From assembly GCA_965279405.1 (NCBI GenBank), contig OZ257157.1, positions 2,170,001 to 2,234,000 on the forward strand: DNA of 64,000 bases. Reading direction: 5' to 3'. Under the pieces are notes generated by a model. The model saw nothing but the letters and a program-made list of their open reading frames with translations. It was not told the origin of the DNA and searched no databases. The position numbers and the translations under genes are program-made. Numbering within the stretch: the first letter of the stretch is position 1; each line of letters opens with the position of its first letter. Shown here piece after piece: positions 24,494-33,827 of the stretch. Origin of the DNA: CBDDIP01 sp965279405. GTDB lineage: Bacteria; Actinomycetota; Acidimicrobiia; Acidimicrobiales; Ilumatobacteraceae.

Positions 24494-25408
24494 ATGACGG
24501 CCGCTGCGACCTTCGCCGATCCGTGGAGGTTCCAGGCCAACCCTGAGGTCTACGTCCTCGTTGCGTTCCTCATCGGCGCGTACGTGTACATGGTGCGCGT
24601 CATCGGGCCGCATGCGGTGCAGCCCGGTCAGCCGGTGGTCACCCGCCGACACGTGCTGTGCTTCGCCGGGGCGATGGTGCTGCTGTTCGCGGCGAGCACG
24701 TGGCCGATCCACCAGATCGGCGAGACGTACCTGTACTCGGTGCACATGCTGCAGCACATGATGCTCAGCTACTTCATGCCGCCGCTCGTGCTGCTGGCGA
24801 CGCCGGAGTGGTTGCTGCGGATCCTCATCGGCAACGGCCGCACCTATCGGATCATCTCGTTCCTCACCAAGCCGGTGGTCGCCGGGTTGGTGTTCAACGC
24901 GGCGGTGATCGTCACCCACATCCCCGGTGTCGTCAACACGGCGACGGAGAGCGCCCCGTTGCACTACCTCGTCCACCTGATGGTGGTGCTCACTGCGCTG
25001 CTGATGTGGATGCCCGTGGTCGGCCCGTTCGCCGAGATGCGCATCAGCGACGCAGCCAAGCCGATCTACCTGTTCCTGCAGAGCGTCGTGCCGACCATCC
25101 CGGCCGGATGGCTGACCTTCGCCGAGGGCGTCGTCTACAAGCACTACCGCCAGCCGGTGCGGGTGTGGAACGTGAGCATCACCGAGGACCAACAGGTGGC
25201 CGGGGCGATCATGAAGATCGGCGGATCGGTGTTCCTCTGGGCGGTGGTGGTCTGGTACTTCTTCAAGAAGTTCACGCCGAACTGGCGTGCGGAGAACACC
25301 TACCGGCGCACGCCGACGGTGACCGAGGCGGATGAGCCGGCGCTCACCTACGACGACGTCACCCGGGCCTTCGAGGCCAGCGACGCGCCGTCCGAGCAAC
25401 CGCACTGA
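24494..25408 (+). CDS. ctaG: cytochrome c oxidase assembly factor CtaG (caa3 type)
   Basis: 304 residues, about seven transmembrane helices. The caa3_CtaG signature is clear: a helix ending YSVHMLQHMMLSYFMPPLVLLATP, then LHYLVHLMVVLTALLMWMPVVGP, with conserved His residues suited to copper handling. In Bacillus the family is needed for Cu-B site assembly of the caa3 oxidase. ATG 24494 lies 8 bp after the subunit IV gene. The soluble C-terminus is acidic and variable. Confidence 0.92.
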   Translation: MTAAATFADPWRFQANPEVYVLVAFLIGAYVYMVRVIGPHAVQPGQPVVTRRHVLCFAGAMVLLFAASTWPIHQIGETYLYSVHMLQHMMLSYFMPPLVLLATPEWLLRILIGNGRTYRIISFLTKPVVAGLVFNAAVIVTHIPGVVNTATESAPLHYLVHLMVVLTALLMWMPVVGPFAEMRISDAAKPIYLFLQSVVPTIPAGWLTFAEGVVYKHYRQPVRVWNVSITEDQQVAGAIMKIGGSVFLWAVVVWYFFKKFTPNWRAENTYRRTPTVTEADEPALTYDDVTRAFEASDAPSEQPH

Positions 25409-25413
25409 CGGAC

Positions 25414-26370
25414 ATGAGCGCTGCAGTCGAGGTGACTGGGCTGACGGTTCGCTACGGCGATCTCGTCGCCGTGAACGACGTCAGCTTCGCCGCGGCCGCC
25501 GGAGAGGTGACTGCCGTGCTCGGGCCGAACGGCGCCGGCAAGACGAGCACGATCGAGGTGTGCGAGGGCTACCGCTCGGCCACGTCCGGCTCGGTCTCGG
25601 TGCTGGGCATGGATCCGCGGACGCAGCAGCGCGCGCTGGGCGAGCGCATCGGTGTGATGTTGCAGGAGGGCGGCGTCTACCCGAGCGGCCGCGTGCTCGA
25701 CACCGTGCGCCACTACTGCGCGCTGTACGGCAAGGGCGCCGACGCGGCCGCGCTGGTCGACGCAGTGGGACTCACCTCGCGGTCGAAGGCGACGTGGCGT
25801 CGTCTGTCGGGCGGCGAGAAGCAACGGCTGTCATTGGCGCTCGCGTTGGCGGCCAAGCCCGAGGTGGCGTTCCTCGACGAGCCGACCGCCGGCGTGGACG
25901 TCAACGGTCGCGACACCATCCGGGCGATCGTGCGCGCGCTGGCCGACGGCGGGTGTGCGGTGGTGCTGGCCACTCATGAGCTCGATGAGGCCGAGAAGCT
26001 CGCCGATCGAGCGGTGATCTTCGACGGTGGCGCGGTGATCGCCGATGGCACGTTGGCCGAGCTGCGCGCCGGTCACGACGAGATCCGCTTCCGCAGCGAC
26101 GCCCACCTCGACCTCGGCGCGTTGGCAACTGCGCTGGACATGGTGGCCAGTCGGGTCGGCGTCGATGAGTACGTCATCGACGCGCCACCGCACCCGCGGT
26201 TGATGGCGCTCCTGGCGACGTGGCTGGCCGAGCAGGGTCACCCGTTGGGCGAGGTGCGCGCCGGTGCGCAGCGGCTGGAGGACGTGTTCCGTCGACTCAC
26301 CGCTTCGAAGTCCGACGTCACCACGGTGGCACCGATCGGTCGTCGCCGTTCCGCTCGGAAGCAACCGTGA
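25414..26370 (+). CDS. ABC transporter ATP-binding protein
   Basis: 318 residues. Walker A GPNGAGKTS near residue 42, signature LSGGEKQRLSLAL, Walker B VAFLDEPT and switch His in LATHELDEAEKLADR are all intact. The C-terminal extension of about 100 residues is typical of DrrA/CcmA-like exporters. The stop overlaps the permease GTG (GTGA), so the two form one transporter. Placement directly behind ctaG is common in actinobacteria, where such pairs may serve cytochrome oxidase biogenesis, but the substrate is unknown. Confidence 0.92.
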   Translation: MSAAVEVTGLTVRYGDLVAVNDVSFAAAAGEVTAVLGPNGAGKTSTIEVCEGYRSATSGSVSVLGMDPRTQQRALGERIGVMLQEGGVYPSGRVLDTVRHYCALYGKGADAAALVDAVGLTSRSKATWRRLSGGEKQRLSLALALAAKPEVAFLDEPTAGVDVNGRDTIRAIVRALADGGCAVVLATHELDEAEKLADRAVIFDGGAVIADGTLAELRAGHDEIRFRSDAHLDLGALATALDMVASRVGVDEYVIDAPPHPRLMALLATWLAEQGHPLGEVRAGAQRLEDVFRRLTASKSDVTTVAPIGRRRSARKQP

Positions 26371-27092
26371 GCCGCTTCGTCGCCCAGGTGCGCAACGAGC
26401 TGCAGCTCGTCAGCCGCAACGGCGAGCAGCTGCTGCTGACGCTCGGCATCCCGGTGCTCCTGCTCGTCTTCTTCTCCGTGGTGGATGTGCTGCCGACCGA
26501 CACGAAGGATCCCGTCGACTTCCTCGCCCCGGGCATCATCGCCCTCGCGGTGATGAGCACGGCGATGGTCTCGCTCGGCATCGGCACCGGGTTCGAGCGG
26601 ACCTACCACGTGCTCAAGCGGTTGGGTGTCACGCCGCTCGGTCGGCCGCGACTGGTCGGGGCGAAGATCGCCGGCGTGGCCGTCGTGGAGCTGGTGCAGC
26701 TCGCCGTGCTCGTTCCGGTGTCGTACGCGTTGGGGTGGAGCCCGTCGTCGCCGAACTGGTTCGCCGCGATCGGTGCCGTGCTGCTCGGGACGCTGGCGTT
26801 CGCCGGCATCGGCCTGACGATGGCCGGGCGCTTGCGCGGCGAGATCAACCTGGCCGCGCAGAACGGGCTGTACCTCGTGCTGCTGCTGCTCGGAGGCATG
26901 GTCATCCCGTTCACGAAGCTGCCCTCGGCGTTGCGCGCTGTGGCTCACGCGTTGCCGTCCGGTGCGCTGGCCGACGTCCTGCGCGAGGCCCTCACCGGCG
27001 CCGGCTCACGCCCTGGGCTGAGCTGGATCGTGCTGGCCGCATGGGCGGTCGCCGCCCCCGCCCTCGCCGCCAAGCTCTTCCGCTGGGATTGA
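26367..27092 (+). CDS. ABC-2 type transporter permease
   Basis: 241 residues from GTG 26367, which overlaps the ATPase stop by 4 bp. Six hydrophobic helices in ABC-2 arrangement: an early helix (LLLTLGIPVLLLVFFSVV), the family segment GFERTYHVLKRLGVTPLGRPRLVGAK, and a late helix with LVLLLLGGMVIPFTKLPSALRAVAHALPSGALADVLREAL. This last stretch is the classical ABC-2 C-terminal motif. It forms the membrane channel for the preceding ATPase. Confidence 0.9.
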   Translation: MSRFVAQVRNELQLVSRNGEQLLLTLGIPVLLLVFFSVVDVLPTDTKDPVDFLAPGIIALAVMSTAMVSLGIGTGFERTYHVLKRLGVTPLGRPRLVGAKIAGVAVVELVQLAVLVPVSYALGWSPSSPNWFAAIGAVLLGTLAFAGIGLTMAGRLRGEINLAAQNGLYLVLLLLGGMVIPFTKLPSALRAVAHALPSGALADVLREALTGAGSRPGLSWIVLAAWAVAAPALAAKLFRWD

Positions 27093-27153
27093 TCTCGCGC
27101 CCATGCAATCCTCTCCGGGTCTCGTTGGGGGTGACGGGTAGCCTCTCGGGTCT

Positions 27154-28446
27154 GTGATCGATGTACGACTGTTGCGCAACGAGCCCGATTCCGTGCGAGC
27201 CGCATTGGCCCGACGCGGCAGCTCCGAGCTGCTCGAGCAGTTGGAGCGGGCGATCGCGCTGGACGACGAGTCGCGCAACATCGTCGCTCGCCGTGACGCG
27301 TTGCGCGGCGAGATCAACGAGCTGTCGAAGCAGGTCGGTCAGCTGCGTCGCGATGGCAACGCCGATGGCGCCGAGCAGTTGCAGACGCGCAGCCGCGCGC
27401 TCGGCGAGCACGAGCGCGTCCTGGCCGGTGAGCTCGACGGTGTGCAGGCATCGCTGCGCGACCTCCTGCTGCGCATCCCCAACCTGCCGCACCCGGCGGT
27501 CCCCGATGGTGACAGCGATGCTGACAACCCGGTGATCACCGGGCCGGTCGGCTTGCTCGACGAGTACCCGGAGCACCAGCAGGTTCCGCACTGGGAGACG
27601 GCGACCGCGCTCGGCATCCTCGACAGCGAGCGGGCGACGAAGATCAGTGGGGCGATGTTCACGATGCAGCGCGGCCTCGGCGCCACACTCGCTCGTGCGC
27701 TGTGCCAGTACGCACTCGACAGCAACGCCGATGCGTTCGAGGAGATCCGTCCGCCCACGCTCGTCACCACCGCCACGCTCACGGCCACCGGCCAGCTGCC
27801 GAAGTTCGCCGATGATGCGTTCGCCATCGAGCGCGACGACCTGTGGTGCATCCCCACCGCCGAGGTGCCGCTCACCTCGATCTACGCCGGCGAGGTGCTG
27901 GACGCCGACGAGCTGCCGAAGCGGATGATGGCCTACACCCCGTGCTACCGCCGCGAGGCCGGCTCGGCCGGGCGCGACACGCGCGGCATGCTGCGTTCGC
28001 ACGAGTTCGACAAGGTCGAGATCCTCGCCGTGGCCACGCCCGAGCAGGCGCCCGCGTTGCTGGACGAGCTGCGCGGTCGCGCCGAGGCGCTGATCGCCGG
28101 GCTTGGCCTCCCGTACCGGATCATCGAGATCTGCACCGGCGACCTCGGGCAGAGCCACCACCGCAGCTTCGACATCGAGGTCTACGCGCCGGGAGCCGGC
28201 ACGTGGCTGGAGGTCAGCTCGGTCAGCTGGTTCAGCGACTACCAGGGCCGCCGCGCCGACATCCGCTTCCGCAACCCCGGGCAGAAGGGCACGCAGATCG
28301 CGCACACCCTGAACGGCTCGGCCCTCGCCGTCCCGCGCGTGTGGGCGGCGATCGTCGAGAACTATCGCCAGCCCGACGGCAGCGTCACCATCCCCGACGT
28401 CCTGCGCCCGTACATGCGCGGCGCCACGAGCATCACCGCCAAGTGA
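27154..28446 (+). CDS. serS: seryl-tRNA synthetase
   Basis: 430-residue class II synthetase that charges tRNA-Ser. The N-terminal coiled-coil arm (residues about 25-105, rich in Glu/Arg) is followed by the catalytic core with motif 2 (CYRREAGSAGRDTRGMLRSHEF) and motif 3 (NGSALAVPRVWAAIVENYRQPDGSVTIPDVLRPYM). Start GTG 27154 begins the usual MIDVRLLRNEP. About 60 bp with no recognisable element separate it from the ABC permease. Its TGA overlaps the likely GTG of pdxH. Confidence 0.97.
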   Translation: MIDVRLLRNEPDSVRAALARRGSSELLEQLERAIALDDESRNIVARRDALRGEINELSKQVGQLRRDGNADGAEQLQTRSRALGEHERVLAGELDGVQASLRDLLLRIPNLPHPAVPDGDSDADNPVITGPVGLLDEYPEHQQVPHWETATALGILDSERATKISGAMFTMQRGLGATLARALCQYALDSNADAFEEIRPPTLVTTATLTATGQLPKFADDAFAIERDDLWCIPTAEVPLTSIYAGEVLDADELPKRMMAYTPCYRREAGSAGRDTRGMLRSHEFDKVEILAVATPEQAPALLDELRGRAEALIAGLGLPYRIIEICTGDLGQSHHRSFDIEVYAPGAGTWLEVSSVSWFSDYQGRRADIRFRNPGQKGTQIAHTLNGSALAVPRVWAAIVENYRQPDGSVTIPDVLRPYMRGATSITAK

Positions 28447-29090
28447 GCTCCGAGTTGAGCTCTCGGCGGGAGGAGTACGAGACCGCGGGGCTCGACGTCG
28501 GTGATCTCGCGGCGGAGCCCGTCGCGCAGTGGCAGCGGTGGTACGACGAGGCCTCGTCGGCGGGGTGCGTGGAGCCGCACGCGTTCGTGCTCGCGACGGT
28601 CGACGGCGACGGGTTCCCGCAGACCCGGTACCTGTTGGCTCGTGGCGCTGACGAGCGCGGCTTCGCCTTCTTCACCAACTACGAGTCGGCGAAAAGCCAC
28701 CAGCTGGACGCGTCGCCGAAGGCCTCGTTGCTGTTCACGTGGTTGCAGCTGCACCGCCAGGTGCGGGTCGTCGGCACGGTCGAACGGCTGAGTGCGGCAG
28801 AGAGCGACGCGTACTACGCCTCGCGGCCGCGTTCATCCCAGATCGGTGCGTGGGCATCACCCCAGTCGCAGGTGCTCGCCGATCGTGCCGCGCTCGAGGC
28901 GCGAGTCGAGCAGTTCACGACGACCTTCGAGGGCGTCGACGACGTGCCGCGGCCGAACTACTGGGGCGGCTGGCGTCTGACGCCGATCACCGTCGAGTTC
29001 TGGCAGGGCCGCCCGAGTCGGCTGCACGATCGCCTCCGCTATCGCCGCAACGATGACGGCGAGTGGATCGTCGAGCGGCTCGCTCCTTAG
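28443..29090 (+). CDS. pdxH: pyridoxamine/pyridoxine 5'-phosphate oxidase
   Basis: 215-residue FMN enzyme forming pyridoxal 5'-phosphate. FMN- and substrate-binding segments are typical: TRYLLARGADERGFAFFTNYESAKSHQL, SLLFTWLQLHRQVRVVGTVERL, YYASRPRSSQIGAWASPQS, and the C-terminal WRLTPITVEFWQGRPSRLHDRL. GTG 28443 overlaps the serS stop (GTGA); the first 15 residues are variable, so a slightly later start is possible. It overlaps the convergent ATPase gene by 4 bp. Confidence 0.93.
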   Translation: MSSELSSRREEYETAGLDVGDLAAEPVAQWQRWYDEASSAGCVEPHAFVLATVDGDGFPQTRYLLARGADERGFAFFTNYESAKSHQLDASPKASLLFTWLQLHRQVRVVGTVERLSAAESDAYYASRPRSSQIGAWASPQSQVLADRAALEARVEQFTTTFEGVDDVPRPNYWGGWRLTPITVEFWQGRPSRLHDRLRYRRNDDGEWIVERLAP

Positions 29091-31639
29091 CGAGACGAAC
29101 CGCCGGCGCCGACCCGAACGAGGTCGAGTGCCTCGCGATGGTGGAGCTCGACGCCGGCCGCATGGCACTCGGCGACGACCACGGGATCCGCCGTCGCGGC
29201 CAGGTGCGTGCCGAGGTCTGCCTCGATGCGCCGCGTCACCGGCCAGGCAAGGAGCCCGGCGCGCTCGCGCAACCCGGCAACGGCACCCAAAGCGGTGGCG
29301 GCGTGCAACGTGTCGCCCTCGGCGAGCGCGAGGTCGGCGAAGGCGACCAGCGCGAACGTGACCGAGAGCGTGCTGATGTGGGTGCCCTCGATGGCGTCGA
29401 CGGCCTCACGCAACAGCGCCCTTGCCTCGTCGAGCCGGCCGGCTCGAACGGCGAGCATCGCCAACTGCGTTCGCGCACTCGACGTCAGCCAGGTGTTGCC
29501 GTAGCGGTCACCGAGGTCCTTGACCTCGGCCAGGTGCAGCCGGGCGACGTCATCGTGCCCGAGCGTCATCTGCACCATGCCGACGGTGAGCGCGGCGAAG
29601 GCGACGAACGGCTGGTTCTGCGCACGGAAGCCGGCGAGTGCGGCGGATGCGGCCGTCAACGCGCCCTCGAAGTCGTCGTCGATCGGTCGCGCCCACGCGA
29701 TGGCCAGTTGCAGCGCGCTCGCCAGGTACGGGTCGTCGACCGCGCCGAGCCGTTCGATCTCGGCGACTGCCGCGCCGGCGGCGGCGTCGTCACCGACCTC
29801 GACCGAGGTGACCGCCCAGGTGAACAGGACCTCGGCGCGAGCGTGGTCACCCAAGGGCTCGGGTCGGACGCGCAGCTCATCGACCCAGGCGCGACCTTCG
29901 GGCATCCGGTCGCTCAGCTGCCAGAACAACCAGAGTGCGCGGAACATCGTCGGCAGCGGCGTGATGTCGTGCACGAAGAACCAGCGGATCGCGCGGCGCA
30001 GGTTCTGCTCCTCGTTGCGCAGCCGGTCGACCCACTCGCTCTGACGTTCCGCCGGCCACTCGCCGGCCTCGACCAATGCGGCGAAGTAGCGAGCGTGGCG
30101 GAGCTCGACGTCGATGTCGCGTCCCGACGCAGCGAGACGTTCGGCTGCCAGTTCGCGCACCGAGGTCAGCATCCGGAAGCGAGGGATGGCTTGTTCGGCA
30201 TCGACCGAGACGAGGCTGTGCCCGGCGAGTGCATCGAGGAGGTCGAGCGTCTCGTCCTCCGTCGTCGCCGTCACGTGCGCGGCCGCGGCAACGGTCCACC
30301 CGTCGACGAACACCGACAACGTGAACAGCAGCTGGCGCTCGGCGTCGTCGAGCAGGTCGATGCTCCACTCGACGGTGGCGCGCAGCGTCCGTTGGCGCTC
30401 GGGGAGATCGACGGGACCGGTGCCCAACCCGTCGAGCACGCGCTCCAGGCGGGCCAGCAGGCTGACCGGATCGAGCAGGCGGGTGCGGGCGGCAGCGAGC
30501 TCGATGGCGAGTGGGAGGCCGTCGAGCCGTCGACAGATCTCGACGATCGTGGCCGTGTTGTCCCGGGTCAGCGTGAAGCCACGACGCACGGCACTGGCTC
30601 GGTCGACGAACAGCTGCACCGCGGACGAGTCGATCGTCAACGGCGCGACGGAGTACTCGTGCTCGGCGCGGAGCCGCAGCACGGTTCGGCTCGTCGCCAG
30701 CACCTGCAGGCCCGGGCACGAGGACAGGAGGCTGTCGACGTCGGGGGCGACCGAGACGACCTGTTCGAGGTTGTCGAGGATCAGCAACGTCGGCGTCGCG
30801 GCGAAGTGCTCGACCAGCGCATCGAGCGGTTGGCGGTTGCCTTCGATCGCTGCGCCGGCGATCGCTGCGATCTGGGGGAGCACCAGCTCGGGCTGGTTGA
30901 TCGACGCCAGCGGCACGAACACGACTCGTCGCGGGGCCATCGACTCGCCGACGGCGATCGCCAACCGCGTCTTGCCGATCCCGCCGGGACCGGTGAGCGT
31001 GACGAGACGGACGTCGTCGGACTCGAGCAGGTCGGTGATCGCCCGAACGTCGTCCTCGCGACCGATCAACGACGTCGACATCACCGGCAGTGACCGCGAC
31101 GCGGTCGGTGCCACTGCTGGCGCCGCAGGAGCCGGCCGATGCGGGCGCGCCGACATCGTGAACCGCTCGCTCAGCAGGAGGGCGAGGTCGTCGCGAACCA
31201 ACCGGCCGAGCTCGCGCGTCGTCGAGAAGCGGCGGTAGGCGTCGACGCCTTGGGCTTCGAGGTCGGCGATCATCGCCGTCAACCTCGGCTCGCGGTCCGG
31301 CGACGGTGTCTTCAGGTACAGGAGCCGGGGGAGCGAACCCGACAGCTGGAACTCGTCCTCGAGACCGGAGATGTCCATCCCCGGGCCGACCCAGCCGTAG
31401 CGCTGCCAGTAGAGGCCGATGAAGATGTCGGACTGCGCGAGGTAGGCGCGGTAGAGCTCCTGCGGCGGATGCGGTCGCGCCCCGAGCTCGAACATCACGG
31501 GCGTCAGGTGCAACGCGTTGATCGCTCGCGCGACGGCGACTCGCTCGTCGGCCAGCTCGGCGAGCGTCGAGCTGACGAACACGCGCAGCCGGCGGTCCGG
31601 CGTCTGGATCGTCGGGCCGTCGTCGAACGCGTCGGTCAT
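29087..31639 (-). CDS. DUF4062-STAND NTPase with helical repeats
   Basis: 850 residues. An N-terminal DUF4062 (TIR-like) domain spans residues 17-160 (RRLRVFVSSTLAELADERVAV, then SDIFIGLYWQRYGWVGP). A STAND/NB-ARC ATPase follows: Walker A TGPGGIGKTRLAIA near 220, Walker B TLLILDNLEQV near 288, and the GLPLAIELAAARTRLL motif near 390. A winged helix (DLLDDAERQLLFTLSVF) and about 300 residues of TPR-like helices complete it. Such proteins are signal-activated switches; some STAND proteins are antiphage sensors, others regulators. No partner effector or DNA-binding domain is present, so the role is open. Convergent with pdxH and alone in its transcription unit except for downstream overlap. Confidence 0.85.
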   Translation of the reverse strand: MTDAFDDGPTIQTPDRRLRVFVSSTLAELADERVAVARAINALHLTPVMFELGARPHPPQELYRAYLAQSDIFIGLYWQRYGWVGPGMDISGLEDEFQLSGSLPRLLYLKTPSPDREPRLTAMIADLEAQGVDAYRRFSTTRELGRLVRDDLALLLSERFTMSARPHRPAPAAPAVAPTASRSLPVMSTSLIGREDDVRAITDLLESDDVRLVTLTGPGGIGKTRLAIAVGESMAPRRVVFVPLASINQPELVLPQIAAIAGAAIEGNRQPLDALVEHFAATPTLLILDNLEQVVSVAPDVDSLLSSCPGLQVLATSRTVLRLRAEHEYSVAPLTIDSSAVQLFVDRASAVRRGFTLTRDNTATIVEICRRLDGLPLAIELAAARTRLLDPVSLLARLERVLDGLGTGPVDLPERQRTLRATVEWSIDLLDDAERQLLFTLSVFVDGWTVAAAAHVTATTEDETLDLLDALAGHSLVSVDAEQAIPRFRMLTSVRELAAERLAASGRDIDVELRHARYFAALVEAGEWPAERQSEWVDRLRNEEQNLRRAIRWFFVHDITPLPTMFRALWLFWQLSDRMPEGRAWVDELRVRPEPLGDHARAEVLFTWAVTSVEVGDDAAAGAAVAEIERLGAVDDPYLASALQLAIAWARPIDDDFEGALTAASAALAGFRAQNQPFVAFAALTVGMVQMTLGHDDVARLHLAEVKDLGDRYGNTWLTSSARTQLAMLAVRAGRLDEARALLREAVDAIEGTHISTLSVTFALVAFADLALAEGDTLHAATALGAVAGLRERAGLLAWPVTRRIEADLGTHLAATADPVVVAECHAAGVELHHREALDLVRVGAGGSSR

Positions 31640-31657
31640 CCGTTCATTGTGACGTGA

Positions 31658-32269
31658 TCAAGCGTTCTGGTGCGACCAGCTCGACGCCGCGGCCGCCAGC
31701 CCGCTGACCAACGACTCGGTGTGCGGTGTCATGCTCGGACCTTCCCAGTCGGCCCACATCGGGCTCGACCCGCGCACGCGCGGTGGCAGCTCGATCTGCA
31801 CGCCCTGACGCGTCGGAAGGTTCACCGGGTTGGTGGCGTGCAAGCCGCGCAGCTCGCGTGGGATGCGGTCGAGATCGGTGAGGATCTCGTACGCCGGCAG
31901 GTGCGCGCGCAGGTGGCCGCCGACGTGCTCGGCGAACTCGCGGTTCTGCCCGCCGAGCAGCAGCGAGGTGAAGTAGCCCTGGCGGCCGAAGCCGTGCACG
32001 GTGATGACGATGTCGATGTGCTCGAGGAACGTCCGCAGCGCAGGCGAGGCTTCCGGCGACACCTTGTGCGACGGGATGTGCCAGTTCAGGTTCGGAGGCT
32101 GCAGCACCGCGTAGTAGCTGGCGCCGCTGCGCTCGGCGGCTGCCGCTGCGATGACGTCGGTCATCTCCTCCAACGACCCGCCGTGGTACGCCATGAACCC
32201 GACCCGCCCGCGCAGTTCGAGCTCCTCGCGCACCCCATCGGTGGCCAGCAGCTCGGCGAACGCGCTCAC
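31658..32269 (-). CDS. poly-gamma-glutamate hydrolase family protein
   Basis: 203 residues resembling the zinc-dependent poly-gamma-glutamate hydrolases (PghP family, first known from phages). YHGGSLEEMTDVIA supplies a His and Glu, and VTVHGFGRQG supplies a further His in the expected order; SYYAVLQPPNLNWHIPSH lies between. No signal peptide is visible, so it is probably cytoplasmic. GTG 32269 overlaps the ccdA stop by 4 bp. Substrate in this organism is uncertain. Confidence 0.75.
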   Translation of the reverse strand: MSAFAELLATDGVREELELRGRVGFMAYHGGSLEEMTDVIAAAAAERSGASYYAVLQPPNLNWHIPSHKVSPEASPALRTFLEHIDIVITVHGFGRQGYFTSLLLGGQNREFAEHVGGHLRAHLPAYEILTDLDRIPRELRGLHATNPVNLPTRQGVQIELPPRVRGSSPMWADWEGPSMTPHTESLVSGLAAAASSWSHQNA

Positions 32270-33123
32270 GCGTCGACGGTCTTGGTCCGTCGGATCGCGA
32301 GCGAGGTCACGATCGCTCCAGCGATGACGGCGACGGCGAGCACGACGATCGTCGTCTGGTTGCGCTGGACGAACTCGCTCAACCGCGACTGCCAGGTCTC
32401 GGCTCGGCCGATGACCTTGTCACCGCCGACGTCGTCTCGAATGGCCGTGAACCAGTAGTACGTCAGGTACAGCCCGGTGAGGAGCACGAACGCACCCGCC
32501 AGGTACTCGAACCAGGCCATGCCGCTGCGCAGGATGCGGAGCACAGCGGTGTTGGCGAGGGCCAGGCTGACCGTGAGGCCGGTGACGAGCAGGCCCATGC
32601 CGAGTCCGTACAGGGCGGCCGAGCCGAGCGCGGTGCCGACGCCGTCGGTCTTGAGGCCGCCGAACACGATTGGGACGAACAGTGGGAGCGTGCAACCGAG
32701 CGAGGCGACGGCGTAGGCGATGCCGAACACGAACATCGATCGTACGGATCGGTCGCGTTCGCCGACGTCCAGCTTCGGCACCGTGAACGGCAGGCGGTAG
32801 CCGAAGAGCATGGCGATGCCGAGCGCGACCAGCGCGACGCCGATGCCGAGCGAAAGCCACTCGGACTCCTTCAACAGCCAGTCGGTTCCCCAAAAGGTGA
32901 TTCCTCCGATGATGGCGAACACGGACATGAACCCTGCGGTCACCGACAGCCCGACGAGCAGTGCCCGACGCACCGAGGCGCGCTCGGCGCCGGGGCGCAG
33001 GTTCTCCATGCCGAGGAAGTAGATGAGGTACGTCGGCAGGAGCACGAAGCCACACGGGTTGATCGCAGCGACCAGCCCGCGCGTGAACGACAGCTCCAGT
33101 CGCGCGTCGAGGGCCCAGATCAC
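32266..33123 (-). CDS. ccdA: thiol-disulfide transporter CcdA
   Basis: 285 residues, about seven transmembrane helices. The two redox Cys lie in INPCGFVLLPTYL and SLGCTLPLF, the family hallmark. CcdA carries reducing equivalents from cytoplasmic thioredoxin to outer-face thioredoxin-like proteins and is used in cytochrome c maturation. GTG 33123 overlaps the stop of the TlpA-like gene (GTGA), which encodes its probable partner. A longer reading frame upstream is a shadow of that gene. Confidence 0.9.
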   Translation of the reverse strand: MIWALDARLELSFTRGLVAAINPCGFVLLPTYLIYFLGMENLRPGAERASVRRALLVGLSVTAGFMSVFAIIGGITFWGTDWLLKESEWLSLGIGVALVALGIAMLFGYRLPFTVPKLDVGERDRSVRSMFVFGIAYAVASLGCTLPLFVPIVFGGLKTDGVGTALGSAALYGLGMGLLVTGLTVSLALANTAVLRILRSGMAWFEYLAGAFVLLTGLYLTYYWFTAIRDDVGGDKVIGRAETWQSRLSEFVQRNQTTIVVLAVAVIAGAIVTSLAIRRTKTVDA

Positions 33124-33737
33124 GACGGCGGGCTCAACAGGTAGGTCTCGATGTTCTCGCGCAACTGCTCGAGCGAGCGCTCGCCGTGTTGGGCGACGAT
33201 CGTTCCGTCGGCGAGCACGAAGTACGTCTGCGGCATGGATGCCACGCCCGCTTCGACGGCGAACTCGCCGGTGCCGTCGTAGAACAGCTCGTACTGAACG
33301 CCGCGGGAGCGGGCGAACTCCTCCTCCGACTTCGACGCGCCGAGCGTGTCGATCCCCACGAAGCGAACCCGGTCGCCGTACTCGGCCTGCGCCTGCGCGA
33401 ACGCCGGCAGCTCCTTCTTGCACGGGACGCAGGTGCTGGCCCACACGTTGATGACCAGCGGCTTGCCGAGCAGGTCGGCCGTGCTGAAGTCGTCGCCGTC
33501 GAGCGTTTGCACGTCGACGATGGGAAGCGGTTCGCCGGACACGACGGCGTTGGTGCCGATCGTCGGGTCGAGGTCGAAGGAGTTGGCCGTGGTCGAGTCG
33601 AGCGTGACCGTGTCGTCGGGTCGGCCGTTGCGGGCGCCACCGTCGTCGTTGCTGGCGCTGATCGCGACCGCGGTGCCGGCGACCACGAGGGCGGCGAGGC
33701 CCAGCGCGGCGAACATCGTTGGCTTGTGCACCGTCAC
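33120..33737 (-). CDS. TlpA/ResA-like membrane-anchored thioredoxin
   Basis: 205 residues. An N-terminal signal-anchor (MFAALGLAALVVAGTAVAI) is followed by a thioredoxin-fold domain with active site WASTCVPCKKELP near residue 100 and the cis-Pro loop SMPQTYFV. It would reduce apocytochrome c or other outer-face disulfides using electrons from CcdA, which fits the cytochrome c domain of the oxidase encoded in this window. First gene of a tightly overlapping three-gene operon. Confidence 0.9.
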   Translation of the reverse strand: MTVHKPTMFAALGLAALVVAGTAVAISASNDDGGARNGRPDDTVTLDSTTANSFDLDPTIGTNAVVSGEPLPIVDVQTLDGDDFSTADLLGKPLVINVWASTCVPCKKELPAFAQAQAEYGDRVRFVGIDTLGASKSEEEFARSRGVQYELFYDGTGEFAVEAGVASMPQTYFVLADGTIVAQHGERSLEQLRENIETYLLSPPS

Positions 33738-33778
33738 GGGGTCGAGGTTACCGACCAGACCCGCTCGGGAACCGGGCG

Positions 33779-33827
33779 GCCCAGTGCCCCTGCCATCGTC
33801 GGGGGGCTCCGATGGCAGGGGCTGGGC
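33779..33827 (-). terminator. GC-rich inverted repeat, second hairpin between whiB7 and tlpA
   Basis: Arms 33779-33798 and 33810-33827 pair over 18 bp with one bulged base; the loop is 11 nt. It lies between the first hairpin after whiB7 and the TlpA-like start, so it may act as a back-up terminator or fold in the TlpA leader. Orientation is inferred from context. Confidence 0.55.
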
